Assembly (NCBI GenBank): GCA_905182195.1
Contig: CAJJAW010000001.1
Span: 62,001 to 126,000, forward strand
Reading direction: 5' to 3'
From: Alphaproteobacteria bacterium UBA4588
GTDB taxonomy: Bacteria; Pseudomonadota; Alphaproteobacteria; Rhodobacterales; Rhodobacteraceae
Length of the DNA: 64,000 nucleotides
The position numbers and the translations under genes were made by a program. Shown piece by piece: positions 50,310-60,273 of the stretch (position 1 is the stretch's first letter; the number at the start of each line of letters is the position of its first letter). Under the pieces are notes generated by a model. That model was not told the origin of the DNA, made no database searches, and saw nothing but the letters and a program-made list of their open reading frames with translations.

Positions 50310-51334
50310 TGAAAACTAATTTGGGCTGGTTTTTTGAAGACTATAAGCTGGGACAGGTGATGGAGCACGCTGTGCCCCGTACTGTTGGTACAGGTGAGCG
50401 AGCCTTATATTATTCACTTTATCCTGCTCGCCATGCGCTATATTCATCTGATGTATTTGCCCAGTCGTGTGGTCTGCCGCGCAGTCCTTTAGATGATATG
50501 ATTGCCTTTCATGTGGTTTTTGGCAAAACAGTGCCCGATATCTCGTTAAACGCTGTTGCCAACTTGGGCTATGCTGAGGCGCGATGGTTGCTACCGGTTT
50601 ACCCTGGTGACACGCTGAGTTCACGCTCGACGGTGATTGGGCTGAAGCAAAATTCAAGTGGCAACACTGGAATTGTATGGGTCCGCACTGAGGGGTTCAA
50701 CCAGTCTAAAAAACTGGTGATGTCATTTGTACGCTGGGTGATGGTTCGCAAAAAAAATATTGACGCTCCAGCGCCACAAACCGTGGTGCCTATACTAAGG
50801 GATGTAGTGCCGGCTTCGGATTTAACTGTACCCAAAGACATCAACTTTTCATCATATAATACTGTTTTATCAGGAAGTTTATTTAAGTTAAATGATTACT
50901 CTGTTGGTGAGGTTATTGATCATGTAGACGGTGTTACGGTTTCCGAGGCGGAGCATATGATGGCGACACGATTGTGGCAAAACACTGCTAAGGTACATTT
51001 TGACGCAACGGCTAGGCCGGATGGGCGTAGGCTAATCTATGGGGGCCATGTAATTTCTATGGCGCGGGCGTTGTCGTTTAACGGCCTTGGCAATGCGCAA
51101 ATGATCTCAGCTATAAACTCGGGCACCCATGCCAATCCATGTTTCGCTGGCGATACAATACGGGCATGGAGTGAGGTTTTGGACCTAGCTGAAACGACTA
51201 ACCCTAGCGTTGGTGCTATCCGGCTCAGATTGGTGGCGAGCAAAGGTGTGACTTCTGCGCTTCGTGATCCTGAGGGTAAATACCACAGTGAAGTGTTGCT
51301 GGATCTAGACTATTGGGCCCTTATCCCGAAATAG
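50309..51334 (+). CDS. mch: Mesaconyl-CoA hydratase (MaoC-type, double hotdog)
   Basis: The 341-residue protein has two hotdog domains of the MaoC type, about residues 10-150 and 190-335. Each has a conserved hydratase-like block, for example GDTLSSRSTVIGLKQNSSGNTGIV in the first. The length equals that of Rhodobacter mesaconyl-CoA (2-methylfumaryl-CoA) hydratase, which makes beta-methylmalyl-CoA reversibly in the ethylmalonyl-CoA pathway. Linkage to the malyl-CoA thioesterase-like gene supports this. Other steps of that pathway, such as crotonyl-CoA carboxylase/reductase, are not in the window. Confidence 0.88.
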   Translation: MKTNLGWFFEDYKLGQVMEHAVPRTVGTGERALYYSLYPARHALYSSDVFAQSCGLPRSPLDDMIAFHVVFGKTVPDISLNAVANLGYAEARWLLPVYPGDTLSSRSTVIGLKQNSSGNTGIVWVRTEGFNQSKKLVMSFVRWVMVRKKNIDAPAPQTVVPILRDVVPASDLTVPKDINFSSYNTVLSGSLFKLNDYSVGEVIDHVDGVTVSEAEHMMATRLWQNTAKVHFDATARPDGRRLIYGGHVISMARALSFNGLGNAQMISAINSGTHANPCFAGDTIRAWSEVLDLAETTNPSVGAIRLRLVASKGVTSALRDPEGKYHSEVLLDLDYWALIPK

Positions 51335-51531
51335 CTTTAATCTAATAATTATTCAGTTACCTCTGGTGGGGAAATCGTAAGCCCGCATCATTAGCTATGT
51401 CATCACAAATTTAATATTTTTTTACGAGCAAGCATCGCGTTCATTTTAGCCTTAAAGCTGTGGCTTTCTGGGGTTGACCATGGCATGAAAGCGCTAACTA
51501 TCTGTAATAAGATTACTAGAAGGACTGTATT

Positions 51532-51927
51532 ATGGCTGATTCAAATAGTGACAATCGCCCGCTGTCTCCGCATCTGACTATTTACCGTCCACAAATGACA
51601 TCTATTTCGTCAATTTTTGTGCGTATCACTGGGAATGCTCTTTTGGGGGCAACGCTACTATTGGTCTGGTGGTTTTTAGCCGCGGCAACAAGTTTGGGCG
51701 CATTTGAACTCGCAAGTTCTGTGATCACAAGCTGGTTTGGCAATGTTGTGATGATCCTATCACTTTGGGCTCTTTGGTATCATACGCTGGGCGGTTTGCG
51801 TCACTTAATTTGGGACACAGGACGTGGCCTTGAATTGCAAGCGGCCGAAAGAATGGGGTGGATGATGATCATTGGCTCTCTAGTGCTAACTGCGCTTACC
51901 GTTTTTTATTTTTTGCAGGGGGTTTAA
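51532..51927 (+). CDS. sdhC: Succinate dehydrogenase cytochrome b556 subunit
   Basis: SdhC anchors succinate dehydrogenase and helps bind haem and quinone. The 131-residue protein has the family signature RPLSPHLTIYRPQMTSISSI with the quinone-site Ser/Arg region, three membrane helices, and HTLGGLRHLIWDTG, which contains the haem-ligand His. The ATG has AAGGA upstream (51519 region). A TTGACC element at 51474-51479 may belong to the sdh promoter. It begins the sdhCDAB operon. Confidence 0.96.
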   Translation: MADSNSDNRPLSPHLTIYRPQMTSISSIFVRITGNALLGATLLLVWWFLAAATSLGAFELASSVITSWFGNVVMILSLWALWYHTLGGLRHLIWDTGRGLELQAAERMGWMMIIGSLVLTALTVFYFLQGV

Positions 51928-51928
51928 T

Positions 51929-52300
51929 GTGGCGTTTTTGACTGACCGTAAGCGCGCAGACGGCATGGGCGCAGCTAAAACTGGCACTGCAAGTTTCTGG
52001 TGGATGACGGTTTCTTCCGTTGCTCTGCTAGTTTTAGTACCTATATTCATATTTACTGCGGGGCCGATGATAGGTAAAGATTACGCAACGGTCACAGCAT
52101 ATTTCTCTCGACCTTTCCCAGCCATCGTGGCTTTGCTCACCTTCAGCGTTGGCCTATTGCATTTTAAAAACGGAGTAACCGTTTTGATTGAAGATTACGT
52201 GCAGGGGTTAGCCCGTAAGATCTGGATCATTGTAATGACTTGCGTGTCCTACGCTGCCATCGCAACTATCGTTTTTGCCATAGCGCGCATCGCACTTTAA
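51929..52300 (+). CDS. sdhD: Succinate dehydrogenase hydrophobic anchor subunit (GTG start)
   Basis: SdhD is the second membrane anchor. The 123-residue protein has three helices and HFKNGVTVLIEDYVQGLARK, a segment typical of SdhD, with the conserved His, Asp and Tyr near the quinone site. The start is GTG at 51929, one base after the sdhC stop; the N-terminus MAFLTDRKRADGMGAAKTGT is family-like. sdhA follows after 18 bases. Confidence 0.95.
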   Translation: MAFLTDRKRADGMGAAKTGTASFWWMTVSSVALLVLVPIFIFTAGPMIGKDYATVTAYFSRPFPAIVALLTFSVGLLHFKNGVTVLIEDYVQGLARKIWIIVMTCVSYAAIATIVFAIARIAL

Positions 52301-52318
52301 ACTTCGAGGACTATACCA

Positions 52319-54124
52319 ATGGCTGCATATGAATATGAAACACACGACTATGATGTAGTTGTTGTTGGAGCGGGTGGAGCAGGTCTACGTGCGACCTTAG
52401 GTATGGCAGAGCAGGGATTACGCACCGCCTGCGTGACCAAAGTGTTTCCAACTCGCTCTCACACCGTAGCGGCGCAGGGCGGCATTGCTGCCAGCCTGGG
52501 TAACATGGGACCAGACAGCTGGCAGTGGCATATGTATGATACGGTCAAGGGCTCTGATTGGCTGGGTGACACCGATGCAATGGAATATCTGGCCCGCGAG
52601 GCGCCCAAGGCAGTTTATGAGTTGGAGCACTACGGTGTACCGTTCTCGCGCACCGAGGAGGGCAAGATTTACCAGCGCCCCTTCGGTGGCCACACCACCG
52701 AGTTTGGTGAAGGTCCACCCGTGCAGCGCACTTGTGCAGCCGCCGACCGTACGGGCCATGCCATCTTGCACACTCTTTACGGCCAATCTTTGAAGAACAA
52801 CGCCGAGTTCTATATCGAATACTTTGCCATTGATTTGGTTATGTCTGAGGATGGAGTTTGCCAAGGTGTTGTATGCTGGAAGCTAGATGACGGTACGATG
52901 CATGTTTTCAACGCAAAAACTGTTGTTCTAGCCACGGGAGGATATGGGCGCGCCTATTTCAGCGCAACATCAGCGCATACCTGCACAGGTGATGGTGGTG
53001 GCATGGTTGCGCGAGCCGGCTTAGCTTTGCAGGATATGGAATTTGTTCAGTTTCATCCTACAGGAATTTACGGCTCAGGCTGTTTGATTACAGAAGGCGC
53101 GCGTGGCGAGGGAGGCTTTTTGAGCAACTCGCAGGATGAGCGTTTTATGGAGCGCTATGCTCCTAACTATAAAGATTTGGCTCCGAGAGACTATGTATCT
53201 CGCTGTATGACAATGGAAATTCGCGAGGGCCGTGGCGTGGGCCCAGATGGCGATCATATCTACTTGAACCTGAGCCATCTCCAACCTGAAGCTCTAGCCG
53301 AGCGTTTACCGGGCATTTCTGAATCGGCCAAGATTTTTGCGGGTGTTGATGTAACCAAGGAACCAATTCCAGTTTTACCAACTGTGCATTATAACATGGG
53401 TGGCATTCCTACCAATTTCTGGGGTGAGGTCCTTAATCCCAATGCGGCGGATCCAAATGCTATTGTAGTCGGTCTGATGGCCGTCGGCGAGGCTGGGTGT
53501 GCCTCTGTGCACGGAGCAAACAGATTGGGTTCAAACTCTTTGATTGATTTAGTTGTATTTGGCCGCGCCGCGGCCATTCGTGCGGGCAAAACTGTAGATG
53601 CTGAGGCGCCTACAGCCGCCATGAACCTGCCTTCTGTAAACAAAGCTTTTGACCGTTTTGATATTTTACGCCATGCCTCGGGCCAAATGCAAACTGCTGA
53701 TTTACGCCTTGAGATGCAAAAAACTATGCAGTCGGATGCGGCTGTGTTTCGGACATCAAAAACCCTTGCGGAGGGTGTTGAAAAAATGACGGCCATCGCG
53801 GATAAAATGCATGATATTAAGGTTACTGATCGTAGTTTGGTTTGGAACTCTGATCTAATGGAGACGCTCGAGCTTACCAACTTGATGCCAAATGCAATGG
53901 CAACAATTGCTGGAGCTGAAGCGCGCAAAGAAAGCCGTGGCGCCCATGCTCATGAAGATTTTACCACGCGGGATGACAAAAAATGGCGCGTGCACACAAT
54001 CGCGCGGGTAGATGGATCTAAGGTTGAGTTGAGCCACCGCCCAGTTATCACTGCACCTCTGACAACAGAGGATGAAGGTGGAATTTCTCTAGAACAAATT
54101 GCACCGAAAGTGAGAACCTTTTGA
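52319..54124 (+). CDS. sdhA: Succinate dehydrogenase flavoprotein subunit
   Basis: SdhA oxidises succinate to fumarate with covalently bound FAD. The 601-residue protein has the dinucleotide fold [13 protein letters not shown] (13-25), the FAD-attaching His48 in [10 protein letters not shown], the substrate-binding blocks [23 protein letters not shown] and [10 protein letters not shown], the active-site Arg region [17 protein letters not shown], and the C-terminal helical domain. The length is typical. It is part of sdhCDAB. Confidence 0.98.
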   Translation: MAAYEYETHDYDVVVVGAGGAGLRATLGMAEQGLRTACVTKVFPTRSHTVAAQGGIAASLGNMGPDSWQWHMYDTVKGSDWLGDTDAMEYLAREAPKAVYELEHYGVPFSRTEEGKIYQRPFGGHTTEFGEGPPVQRTCAAADRTGHAILHTLYGQSLKNNAEFYIEYFAIDLVMSEDGVCQGVVCWKLDDGTMHVFNAKTVVLATGGYGRAYFSATSAHTCTGDGGGMVARAGLALQDMEFVQFHPTGIYGSGCLITEGARGEGGFLSNSQDERFMERYAPNYKDLAPRDYVSRCMTMEIREGRGVGPDGDHIYLNLSHLQPEALAERLPGISESAKIFAGVDVTKEPIPVLPTVHYNMGGIPTNFWGEVLNPNAADPNAIVVGLMAVGEAGCASVHGANRLGSNSLIDLVVFGRAAAIRAGKTVDAEAPTAAMNLPSVNKAFDRFDILRHASGQMQTADLRLEMQKTMQSDAAVFRTSKTLAEGVEKMTAIADKMHDIKVTDRSLVWNSDLMETLELTNLMPNAMATIAGAEARKESRGAHAHEDFTTRDDKKWRVHTIARVDGSKVELSHRPVITAPLTTEDEGGISLEQIAPKVRTF

Positions 54125-54223
54125 TGATATATGTTTTTAACCGTTTTGAGGTTTATGGTTCTTTGGTCAGTTCAGATTACATTATGCAAAGATGCTCTAA
54201 CGCTCTTTGAGTGGAGAAAGAAA

Positions 54224-55003
54224 ATGGTACAACTTACGCTCCCTAAAAACTCCCGCATCACCCGCGGTAAAGTATGGCCTAAGCCGGACGGTGCCACCAA
54301 CGTGCGCACATTCAAGGTTTATCGCTGGAACCCTGATGATGGCAAAACTCCACAGGTTGATACTTATTTCGTAGATTTAGATACCTGTGGCCCGATGGTT
54401 TTGGATGCTTTAATCAAGATCAAAAGTGAAATAGATCCAACTCTTACGTTCCGCCGGTCTTGCCGCGAGGGCATCTGTGGCTCCTGCGCAATGAATGTTG
54501 ATGGTATCAATACGCTGGCATGCATATATGGGATGGATGAGGTGAAGGGTGATGTAAAAATTTATCCGCTGCCGCATATGTCGGTTGTCAAGGATTTGAT
54601 CCCGGATCTGACTCATTTCTATGCACAACACGCCTCGATCATGCCTTGGTTAGAAACTAAAACTAATCGTCCAGCGAAGGAATGGCTCCAATCTATAGAT
54701 GACCGCAAAAAACTTGATGGCTTGTATGAATGCGTGATGTGCGCCTGTTGTTCTACATCGTGCCCCTCCTATTGGTGGAATGGGGATCGTTACCTAGGCC
54801 CCGCTGCTCTTTTGCATGCCTATCGCTGGATAGTTGACAGCCGTGATGAGGCGACTGGTGAACGCTTAGATCAGCTAGAAGATCCTTTCAAATTGTACCG
54901 TTGCCACACGATTATGAACTGCACCAAAACTTGCCCTAAGGGATTAAACCCGGCTAAATCTATTGCATCAATTAAAGAGATGATGGTGGAGCGGTCGGTT
55001 TAA
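54224..55003 (+). CDS. sdhB: Succinate dehydrogenase iron-sulfur subunit
   Basis: SdhB passes electrons from FAD to quinone through three iron-sulfur clusters. From ATG 54224 the protein is 259 residues. Ligand motifs are [15 protein letters not shown] with a later Cys for the 2Fe-2S cluster, [16 protein letters not shown] for 4Fe-4S, and [17 protein letters not shown] for 3Fe-4S. GGAG eight bases before the ATG supports this start; the frame is open to 54131 upstream, but that hydrophobic extension is not family-like. It ends the sdh operon. Confidence 0.97.
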   Translation: MVQLTLPKNSRITRGKVWPKPDGATNVRTFKVYRWNPDDGKTPQVDTYFVDLDTCGPMVLDALIKIKSEIDPTLTFRRSCREGICGSCAMNVDGINTLACIYGMDEVKGDVKIYPLPHMSVVKDLIPDLTHFYAQHASIMPWLETKTNRPAKEWLQSIDDRKKLDGLYECVMCACCSTSCPSYWWNGDRYLGPAALLHAYRWIVDSRDEATGERLDQLEDPFKLYRCHTIMNCTKTCPKGLNPAKSIASIKEMMVERSV

Positions 55004-55024
55004 CTAACATTGACCTAGCTACCT

Positions 55025-55879
55025 TTATTTTATTGGTTCGAAAACGATTAAAGCTACTCCAGATATAATAATGCCACCACCCAGTAAGGTTTGGGTGGTA
55101 GCGATCTCTCCCAGAAAAAACCAGCCACCAGCCATTGAAAACAGGGGCAGGGCCAGAAGGTATGGTGCGGCTTCGCTGACTGGGGTGCGGCGGATCAATG
55201 TGTACCACATGTAATAGCCCAAAGCTGTCATAATTAGGCCTAGATAGGCCACAGTACTCCAGACAACCCAGCCAGCAGATTGAATAGCTTGAAATTGGCC
55301 AGTCTCAAAAATTGCTGACATAATAAATAACTGTGGGAATGCTAAAATGGAGATCCAAGCGGCTACTGTGAGGCCTGAAATATTTTTGAGTTGACGCACC
55401 ATAGCTTGACCCGTGGCCCACGTCAGGCCGCCGCCAATCACTAGAGCCACTGACCAAAGCGCATTACCGATGCGGGGTTCTCCGGTAATTTGATACACCC
55501 CAAAAAAGGCGATTGTGATGCCAATCCACCGACGCCACCCGGGGGATTCCTTTAAAAATATGGCACCAATCAGGACTAAAAAAGGGATTTCCAACTGTAC
55601 AATTAAAGCGGTCGCAGAGGCATCCAGCCCTGCAAGGCCAGTAAAGGTGAGGCTATATTGTAAAGTGGCTGATATGAAGGAAATTAAAAATAGCATTCGA
55701 AGTTGCCCGCCGCTAGGTTTTATGAACCAGACTAGGGCCATAGCGGTGACGCTAAAACGAAATGCCATTAGTAAAATAGGAGGGAAATGCGAAATAGCGG
55801 CCTTTGCAAACACAAGCCCCAGCCCCCAAACGAAAGCCACCCCCAGCCCTAGGGCCATATCAATCAATCGAGCATTCAT
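55025..55879 (-). CDS. EamA/DMT-family transporter
   Basis: This 284-residue protein has ten hydrophobic helices in two five-helix repeats, as in EamA drug/metabolite exporters (for example RhtA, YdcZ-like proteins). The first repeat includes WGLGLVFAKAAISHFPPILLMAFRF and the second GGLTWATGQAMVR and LPLFSMAGGWFFLGE, the latter being the conserved helix-9 block. The substrate cannot be predicted; amino acids or related metabolites are common. It is convergent with sdhB. Confidence 0.9.
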   Translation of the reverse strand: MNARLIDMALGLGVAFVWGLGLVFAKAAISHFPPILLMAFRFSVTAMALVWFIKPSGGQLRMLFLISFISATLQYSLTFTGLAGLDASATALIVQLEIPFLVLIGAIFLKESPGWRRWIGITIAFFGVYQITGEPRIGNALWSVALVIGGGLTWATGQAMVRQLKNISGLTVAAWISILAFPQLFIMSAIFETGQFQAIQSAGWVVWSTVAYLGLIMTALGYYMWYTLIRRTPVSEAAPYLLALPLFSMAGGWFFLGEIATTQTLLGGGIIISGVALIVFEPIK

Positions 55880-55943
55880 CAGACTATTGTAGTCACTGGT
55901 TTAGGGTTGTCGGGGCCAATACCGGCGCTATCAAATGTCGTTT

Positions 55944-56648
55944 TTAAGAAAAAGCTGCTTCAAGGGCTATTTCGACCATATCGCCAAAGCTGCGTTCACG
56001 GTCTTCCGAAGGTAGGGCCTCATCGGTAAGGAGATGGTCAGATATTGTGCAGACTGCCAAAGCACGCCGGTCATAGCGCGCAGCCAAGTTGTAAAGCTCA
56101 GCAGTTTCCATTTCCACTGCAAGGATGCCGTGGCGGGTCATCTGTTCGGTGAGGTCGGGTCGCTCGTCATAAAACACATCTGCAGAATAAATCCCACCAA
56201 CATGGGTGCCAATATTACGTGATCGAGCAGCTTTTACTGCTGCCTCTAGTAGGTTGAAATCTGCACAGGGCGCATAGTTTATTTCTTTGAACATGCCCAT
56301 GGAAGGTGTCGATAAGCTCGAGGCGGTCATCGCTATCACAACGTCTCGCAGCTTGACCTTTGGGCTCATAGCACCAGCCGAGCCAATGCGTATAAGTGTT
56401 TTGACGTCGTAATCTTTTATAAGTTCATTTACATAGATAGAAAGGCTTGGCATTCCCATGCCGGATCCGTGGATGGTAACCTTATTTCCGCGCCATGTTC
56501 CGGTAAAGCCAAGCATTCCTCTGACCTTATTGACGCACTGCGGATTATCCAGAAAGGTTTCGGCTGCCCATTTTGCACGCAGCGGATCGCCAGGCAATAA
56601 AACTGTGTCTGCAATCTCTCCAAGTTTTGCACCGATGTGTATTGTCAT
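55944..56648 (-). CDS. deoD: Purine-nucleoside phosphorylase DeoD type
   Basis: DeoD cleaves purine (deoxy)nucleosides with phosphate. The 234-residue protein matches the hexameric bacterial type: [55 protein letters not shown] with phosphate-binding Arg, and [20 protein letters not shown] with the Met-Glu that contacts ribose. The Asp of [10 protein letters not shown] is the catalytic acid position. A GNAT gene lies upstream on the same strand, four bases away. Confidence 0.95.
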   Translation of the reverse strand: MTIHIGAKLGEIADTVLLPGDPLRAKWAAETFLDNPQCVNKVRGMLGFTGTWRGNKVTIHGSGMGMPSLSIYVNELIKDYDVKTLIRIGSAGAMSPKVKLRDVVIAMTASSLSTPSMGMFKEINYAPCADFNLLEAAVKAARSRNIGTHVGGIYSADVFYDERPDLTEQMTRHGILAVEMETAELYNLAARYDRRALAVCTISDHLLTDEALPSEDRERSFGDMVEIALEAAFS

Positions 56649-56652
56649 AAAT

Positions 56653-57093
56653 TTACCTCGAATATTTTATAAAAGGAGTTAAGCTTCCGATGCGATCGTA
56701 GAGCAAGCGCGCATTGGCGTTGAAGTCTTGGGTCATCCAGTAGACCAATGGCGTACCATTGGCATCAGCAGCGGAATATACGGCCTCAATCAATGCCCGC
56801 CCTATGCCTTGGCCACGTACATGCTGGTCTGCGAAGAGATCTTGTAGATAGCAAACATCTTCGGCGTGCCAGTTGTGGGCATGATAAATATAGTGAACGA
56901 TACCAACGGCTGTGCCATCCAACTCTGCCATCAGGCAGTTTTGCAATAGGTAATTAGGATCAATTAACCGCGAAAAGGTAATATCCTGTATTTGAGGGGA
57001 TATATCGGTGTTATAAAACACTAGATAATCTGTCCACATCCGGCCCCACGTGTCGCGATCTTTGGCGTGAAGTGGCCGTATTGTCAGTGTCAT
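56653..57093 (-). CDS. GNAT-family N-acetyltransferase
   Basis: The 146-residue protein has the GNAT fold pattern. It begins [16 protein letters not shown]; motif A is [24 protein letters not shown], with the acetyl-CoA pyrophosphate loop RGQGIG. The acceptor is unknown. It lies between trpA and deoD on the same strand and is probably cotranscribed with deoD, but no functional link is evident. Confidence 0.9.
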   Translation of the reverse strand: MTLTIRPLHAKDRDTWGRMWTDYLVFYNTDISPQIQDITFSRLIDPNYLLQNCLMAELDGTAVGIVHYIYHAHNWHAEDVCYLQDLFADQHVRGQGIGRALIEAVYSAADANGTPLVYWMTQDFNANARLLYDRIGSLTPFIKYSR

Positions 57094-57108
57094 AATAGTC
57101 TCCCCTTG

Positions 57109-57900
57109 TTATGCTGAATGGGCTCCATCGGCCAATGATTTAACAAAGGCTAAAATCTCAGATGGAGATTTCCCAGCGCCAATTTTATCAACAATTGCAG
57201 AGCCTACCACGGCTCCATCTGCCACTGAGGCGATGTCATGGGCATTTTGTGGGGTTCTGATCCCAAATCCAACAATTATGGGCAGGTCGGTGGCCGCTTT
57301 TATACGCGCAACTTCGGGTGCCACATCAGAGGCGTCCGCCGCAGCTGCTCCCGTAATGCCGGTGATTGAAACATAATAGAGAAAGCCTGAAGTGTTGCTT
57401 AGAACCTTTGGTAAGCGCTTGTTATCGGTTGTGGGTGTAGCCAGGCGAATGAAATTTAATCCGGCTTTTTGAGCTGGAATGCACAGTTCATCATCCTCTT
57501 CTGGTGGCAAATCCACCACGATCATGCCGTCTATACCGGCTGACTTTGCCTCTTCGAGAAACTGTGTGACACCGCGCGAGTAGATGGGGTTATAGTATCC
57601 CATCAATACAATTGGGGTGGTATCATCACCTAACCGGAAGTCTCTCACCATCTCTAAAGTTTTTTCCAGGCTCATGCCCGCCTTAAGTGCGCGCTGCCCA
57701 GCCAGCTGGATAGTGGGACCGTCGGCCATAGGATCAGTGAAGGGCAGGCCCAATTCTATTATATCTACACCTGCAGCTGGTAGGCCCTTCACGACCTCAA
57801 GTGAGGTATCATAATTGGGGTCGCCCGCCATAACATACGTCACAAACGCTTTTTTACCAATGGCATTTAATTCTGCAAATTTTGTGTCGATCCGTGTCAT
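57109..57900 (-). CDS. trpA: Tryptophan synthase alpha chain
   Basis: TrpA cleaves indole-3-glycerol phosphate to indole and glyceraldehyde phosphate. The 263-residue TIM barrel has the catalytic Glu49 in DIIELGLPF and Asp60 in [10 protein letters not shown], at the classic positions. The phosphate-binding [11 protein letters not shown] and [10 protein letters not shown] loops are also present. No trpB or other trp genes are adjacent. The ychF gene is divergent 180 bases away, an arrangement I recall from other Rhodobacterales. Confidence 0.97.
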   Translation of the reverse strand: MTRIDTKFAELNAIGKKAFVTYVMAGDPNYDTSLEVVKGLPAAGVDIIELGLPFTDPMADGPTIQLAGQRALKAGMSLEKTLEMVRDFRLGDDTTPIVLMGYYNPIYSRGVTQFLEEAKSAGIDGMIVVDLPPEEDDELCIPAQKAGLNFIRLATPTTDNKRLPKVLSNTSGFLYYVSITGITGAAAADASDVAPEVARIKAATDLPIIVGFGIRTPQNAHDIASVADGAVVGSAIVDKIGAGKSPSEILAFVKSLADGAHSA

Positions 57901-58081
57901 ATTAGGCCCTTCAAATTGCTTATCTAATTACATGCCGCAAAGGTGCAACGAGTTCAATATACTTCGATGAGACTTAACCTGTAATCTGCTGAATTTAGCT
58001 TTGTGACCGCGACCGCGCAGTTCTGCTTGCTCTGAACACTGGGCGCAGATAAGAGCTCATTTAGCAATAATGGAGTGCATC

Positions 58082-59179
58082 ATGGGTTTCAGAATGGGTA
58101 TCGTTGGCTTGCCAAATGTTGGCAAATCCACCTTGTTTAACGCGCTGACTAAAACAGCCTCAGCCCAAGCTGCAAATTTCCCCTTCTGCACAATTGAGCC
58201 TAATGTAGGCGAAGTGAATGTGCCTGACACTCGTTTGGACAAATTAGCTGCGATTGCGAATTCGGCCAATATTATCCCTGCCCGGATGACGTTTGTGGAC
58301 ATAGCAGGCCTGGTAAAGGGTGCTAGTCAAGGGGAAGGCCTGGGCAATCAGTTTCTAGCTAACATTCGTGAAACTGATGCAATTGCCCATGTGGTGCGCT
58401 GTTTTGAAGATGACGATGTGGTGCATGTGGCCGACTTTGTCGATCCTTTAGCTGATGCCGATACTATAGATACTGAGCTGATGTTGGCTGATATGGAAAG
58501 TGTCGAGAAGCGCCTGCAAAACGTCTTACGTAAGGTGCGCGGTGGCGACAAAGAAGCAGCTCAGCAAGAACGCCTATTGCGCGCAGCCATGGAAGCCCTT
58601 GAACAGGGTAGGCCAGCGCGAACTGTAAAAGTGGATGAAGAAGATGAAAAACAATGGAAAATGTTGCAACTTTTGACCACTAAACCAATTTTATATGTGT
58701 GTAATGTTGGTGAGGCCGATGCGGCCAACGGTAATACTCATTCCGCTGCCGTGGCTAAAATGGCTGCGGAGCAAGGTAATAGCCATGTTATTATTTCAGC
58801 GCAGATTGAAGAAGAAATAAGTCAGTTGGAGGACGATGAGGCGGAAATGTTTCTCACGGAGATGGGGTTGGAAGAAGCTGGCTTAGACCGTTTGATACGT
58901 GCGGGTTATGAGCTTTTAGCCCTCGAGACCTATTTCACCGTTGGACCAAAAGAGGCCCGCGCCTGGACTATTAAAAATGGAACATCAGCACCGCAAGCCG
59001 CAGGTGTTATCCATGGGGATTTTGAACGCGGGTTTATCCGCGCTGAGACCATAGCATATCGAGATTTTGTGGAATTGGGTGGCGAGGCCCCAGCCAAAGA
59101 GGCTGGAAAAATGCGTTCGGAGGGCAAAACTTACATAGTACAGGATGGTGATGTAATGCACTTCTTGTTCAACACCTAA
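58082..59179 (+). CDS. ychF: Redox-regulated ATPase YchF (OLA1-type)
   Basis: YchF is a ribosome-associated ATPase of the Obg family. From ATG 58082 the protein is 365 residues. The P-loop is GLPNVGKSTLF, switch regions include TIEPNVG and DIAGLVKGASQGEGLGNQFL, and the G4-like position reads YVCNVGEAD instead of NKxD, typical of the ATP preference of this group. A C-terminal TGS domain ends RSEGKTYIVQDGDVMHFLFNT. GGAG six bases upstream supports 58082 over ATG 58070. Confidence 0.97.
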   Translation: MGFRMGIVGLPNVGKSTLFNALTKTASAQAANFPFCTIEPNVGEVNVPDTRLDKLAAIANSANIIPARMTFVDIAGLVKGASQGEGLGNQFLANIRETDAIAHVVRCFEDDDVVHVADFVDPLADADTIDTELMLADMESVEKRLQNVLRKVRGGDKEAAQQERLLRAAMEALEQGRPARTVKVDEEDEKQWKMLQLLTTKPILYVCNVGEADAANGNTHSAAVAKMAAEQGNSHVIISAQIEEEISQLEDDEAEMFLTEMGLEEAGLDRLIRAGYELLALETYFTVGPKEARAWTIKNGTSAPQAAGVIHGDFERGFIRAETIAYRDFVELGGEAPAKEAGKMRSEGKTYIVQDGDVMHFLFNT

Positions 59180-59216
59180 AACCACCACACGCGCGCCACT
59201 TTGGTAAGGGGGGCTT

Positions 59217-60140
59217 ATGGCCATAAAAATGATCATCGACACAGATCCTGGGATTGATGACGCAATGGCGCTGTTCTATGCTATTGCGGACCCTGCTATT
59301 GATCTTCTTGCACTGACTACGGTGTTCGGCAATGTCACCACAGCGCAGGCGACCCGCAACGCTTTATTTTTGCTTAAAACTGCTGGCGTTGACGTACCTG
59401 TAGCGCAAGGCTCGTCGCAACCGCGTAAATTGCCAGCCTTTCCGCCTAGCGCACATGTCCACGGCTCTGAGGGCTTTGGCACTTTGCAAGTACCAAAGCA
59501 AACGGCGCAAGTAATTCCTGAGTCTGCGCAAGAGTTTCTCGTGCGTATGGCGCGCAAACATAAAGGTGAGTTGGTTCTCTGCGCAATTGGCCCTCTGACT
59601 AATATTGCCGCGGCACTGGATATTGACCCTGAATTTTGTCGTAACTTAAAACGCATAGTAATCATGGGGGGAAGCTTGGGCGCTGGTGGTAATATCACGA
59701 CTGCGGCTGAGGCTAATATATATCATGATCCGCATGCCGCTGATTTTGTTTTTAGAAAAGGCTGTAATATTACCCTTGTTGGGTTGGATGTGACTAATCA
59801 AGTAATTTGTCCACGAAGCTATTTTGCGCAATTGGCCACGCAAAGCCCAAAATTGGGTGGTTTGCTACATAAAATGGCAGATTTTTATATCGATTTTTAT
59901 GAGACTGTAGGTAAATTCGAAGGTTGTGGCATGCATGACCCCTCCGCTCTGATAGCGTGTTCCACCCCAGAGCTATTTGTTACTGAAGACCACAAGCTGC
60001 GGGTAATCTGTTCTGGTGACAGGTCTGGAGAGACTGTATCAGATCAAAACCTTGCGGCTGAGGCGGTTAAAGTCTGTGTTGGTGTGAACATCTCTTTGGT
60101 GAAGCAAAAATTTTTTGAAAATGTTGCTAAACTTAAGTAA
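59217..60140 (+). CDS. Nucleoside hydrolase (IunH/RihA type)
   Basis: The 307-residue enzyme hydrolyses the N-glycosidic bond of ribonucleosides. The calcium-binding motif DTDPGIDDAMAL (near residues 8-19) and the second conserved region GPLTNIAAAL with IVIMGGSLG are intact. The C-terminal catalytic-His region reads MHDPSALIAC, with the expected His and metal-binding Asp. Purine/pyrimidine preference is not predictable. It lies 37 bases after ychF. Confidence 0.94.
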   Translation: MAIKMIIDTDPGIDDAMALFYAIADPAIDLLALTTVFGNVTTAQATRNALFLLKTAGVDVPVAQGSSQPRKLPAFPPSAHVHGSEGFGTLQVPKQTAQVIPESAQEFLVRMARKHKGELVLCAIGPLTNIAAALDIDPEFCRNLKRIVIMGGSLGAGGNITTAAEANIYHDPHAADFVFRKGCNITLVGLDVTNQVICPRSYFAQLATQSPKLGGLLHKMADFYIDFYETVGKFEGCGMHDPSALIACSTPELFVTEDHKLRVICSGDRSGETVSDQNLAAEAVKVCVGVNISLVKQKFFENVAKLK

Positions 60141-60183
60141 ATCCTGCTTGTCTCCAGGGCAACTCCCCGCTAAATGTGTTGGC

Positions 60184-60273
60184 GGAGACGTGGCCGAGTG
60201 GACGAAGGCGTCCCCCTGCTAAGGGGATAGGCCTGAAAGGGTCTCGTGGGTTCGAATCCCATCGTCTCTGCCA
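60184..60273 (+). tRNA. tRNA-Ser (anticodon GCT)
   Basis: A class II tRNA of 90 bases with an encoded CCA end. The acceptor stem pairs GGAGACG with CGTCTCT (one G-T pair at position 1-72), the discriminator is G, the anticodon loop is CTGCTAA with anticodon GCT, and a long variable arm precedes GGTTCGAATCC. These are features of serine tRNA reading AGC/AGU. Confidence 0.97.
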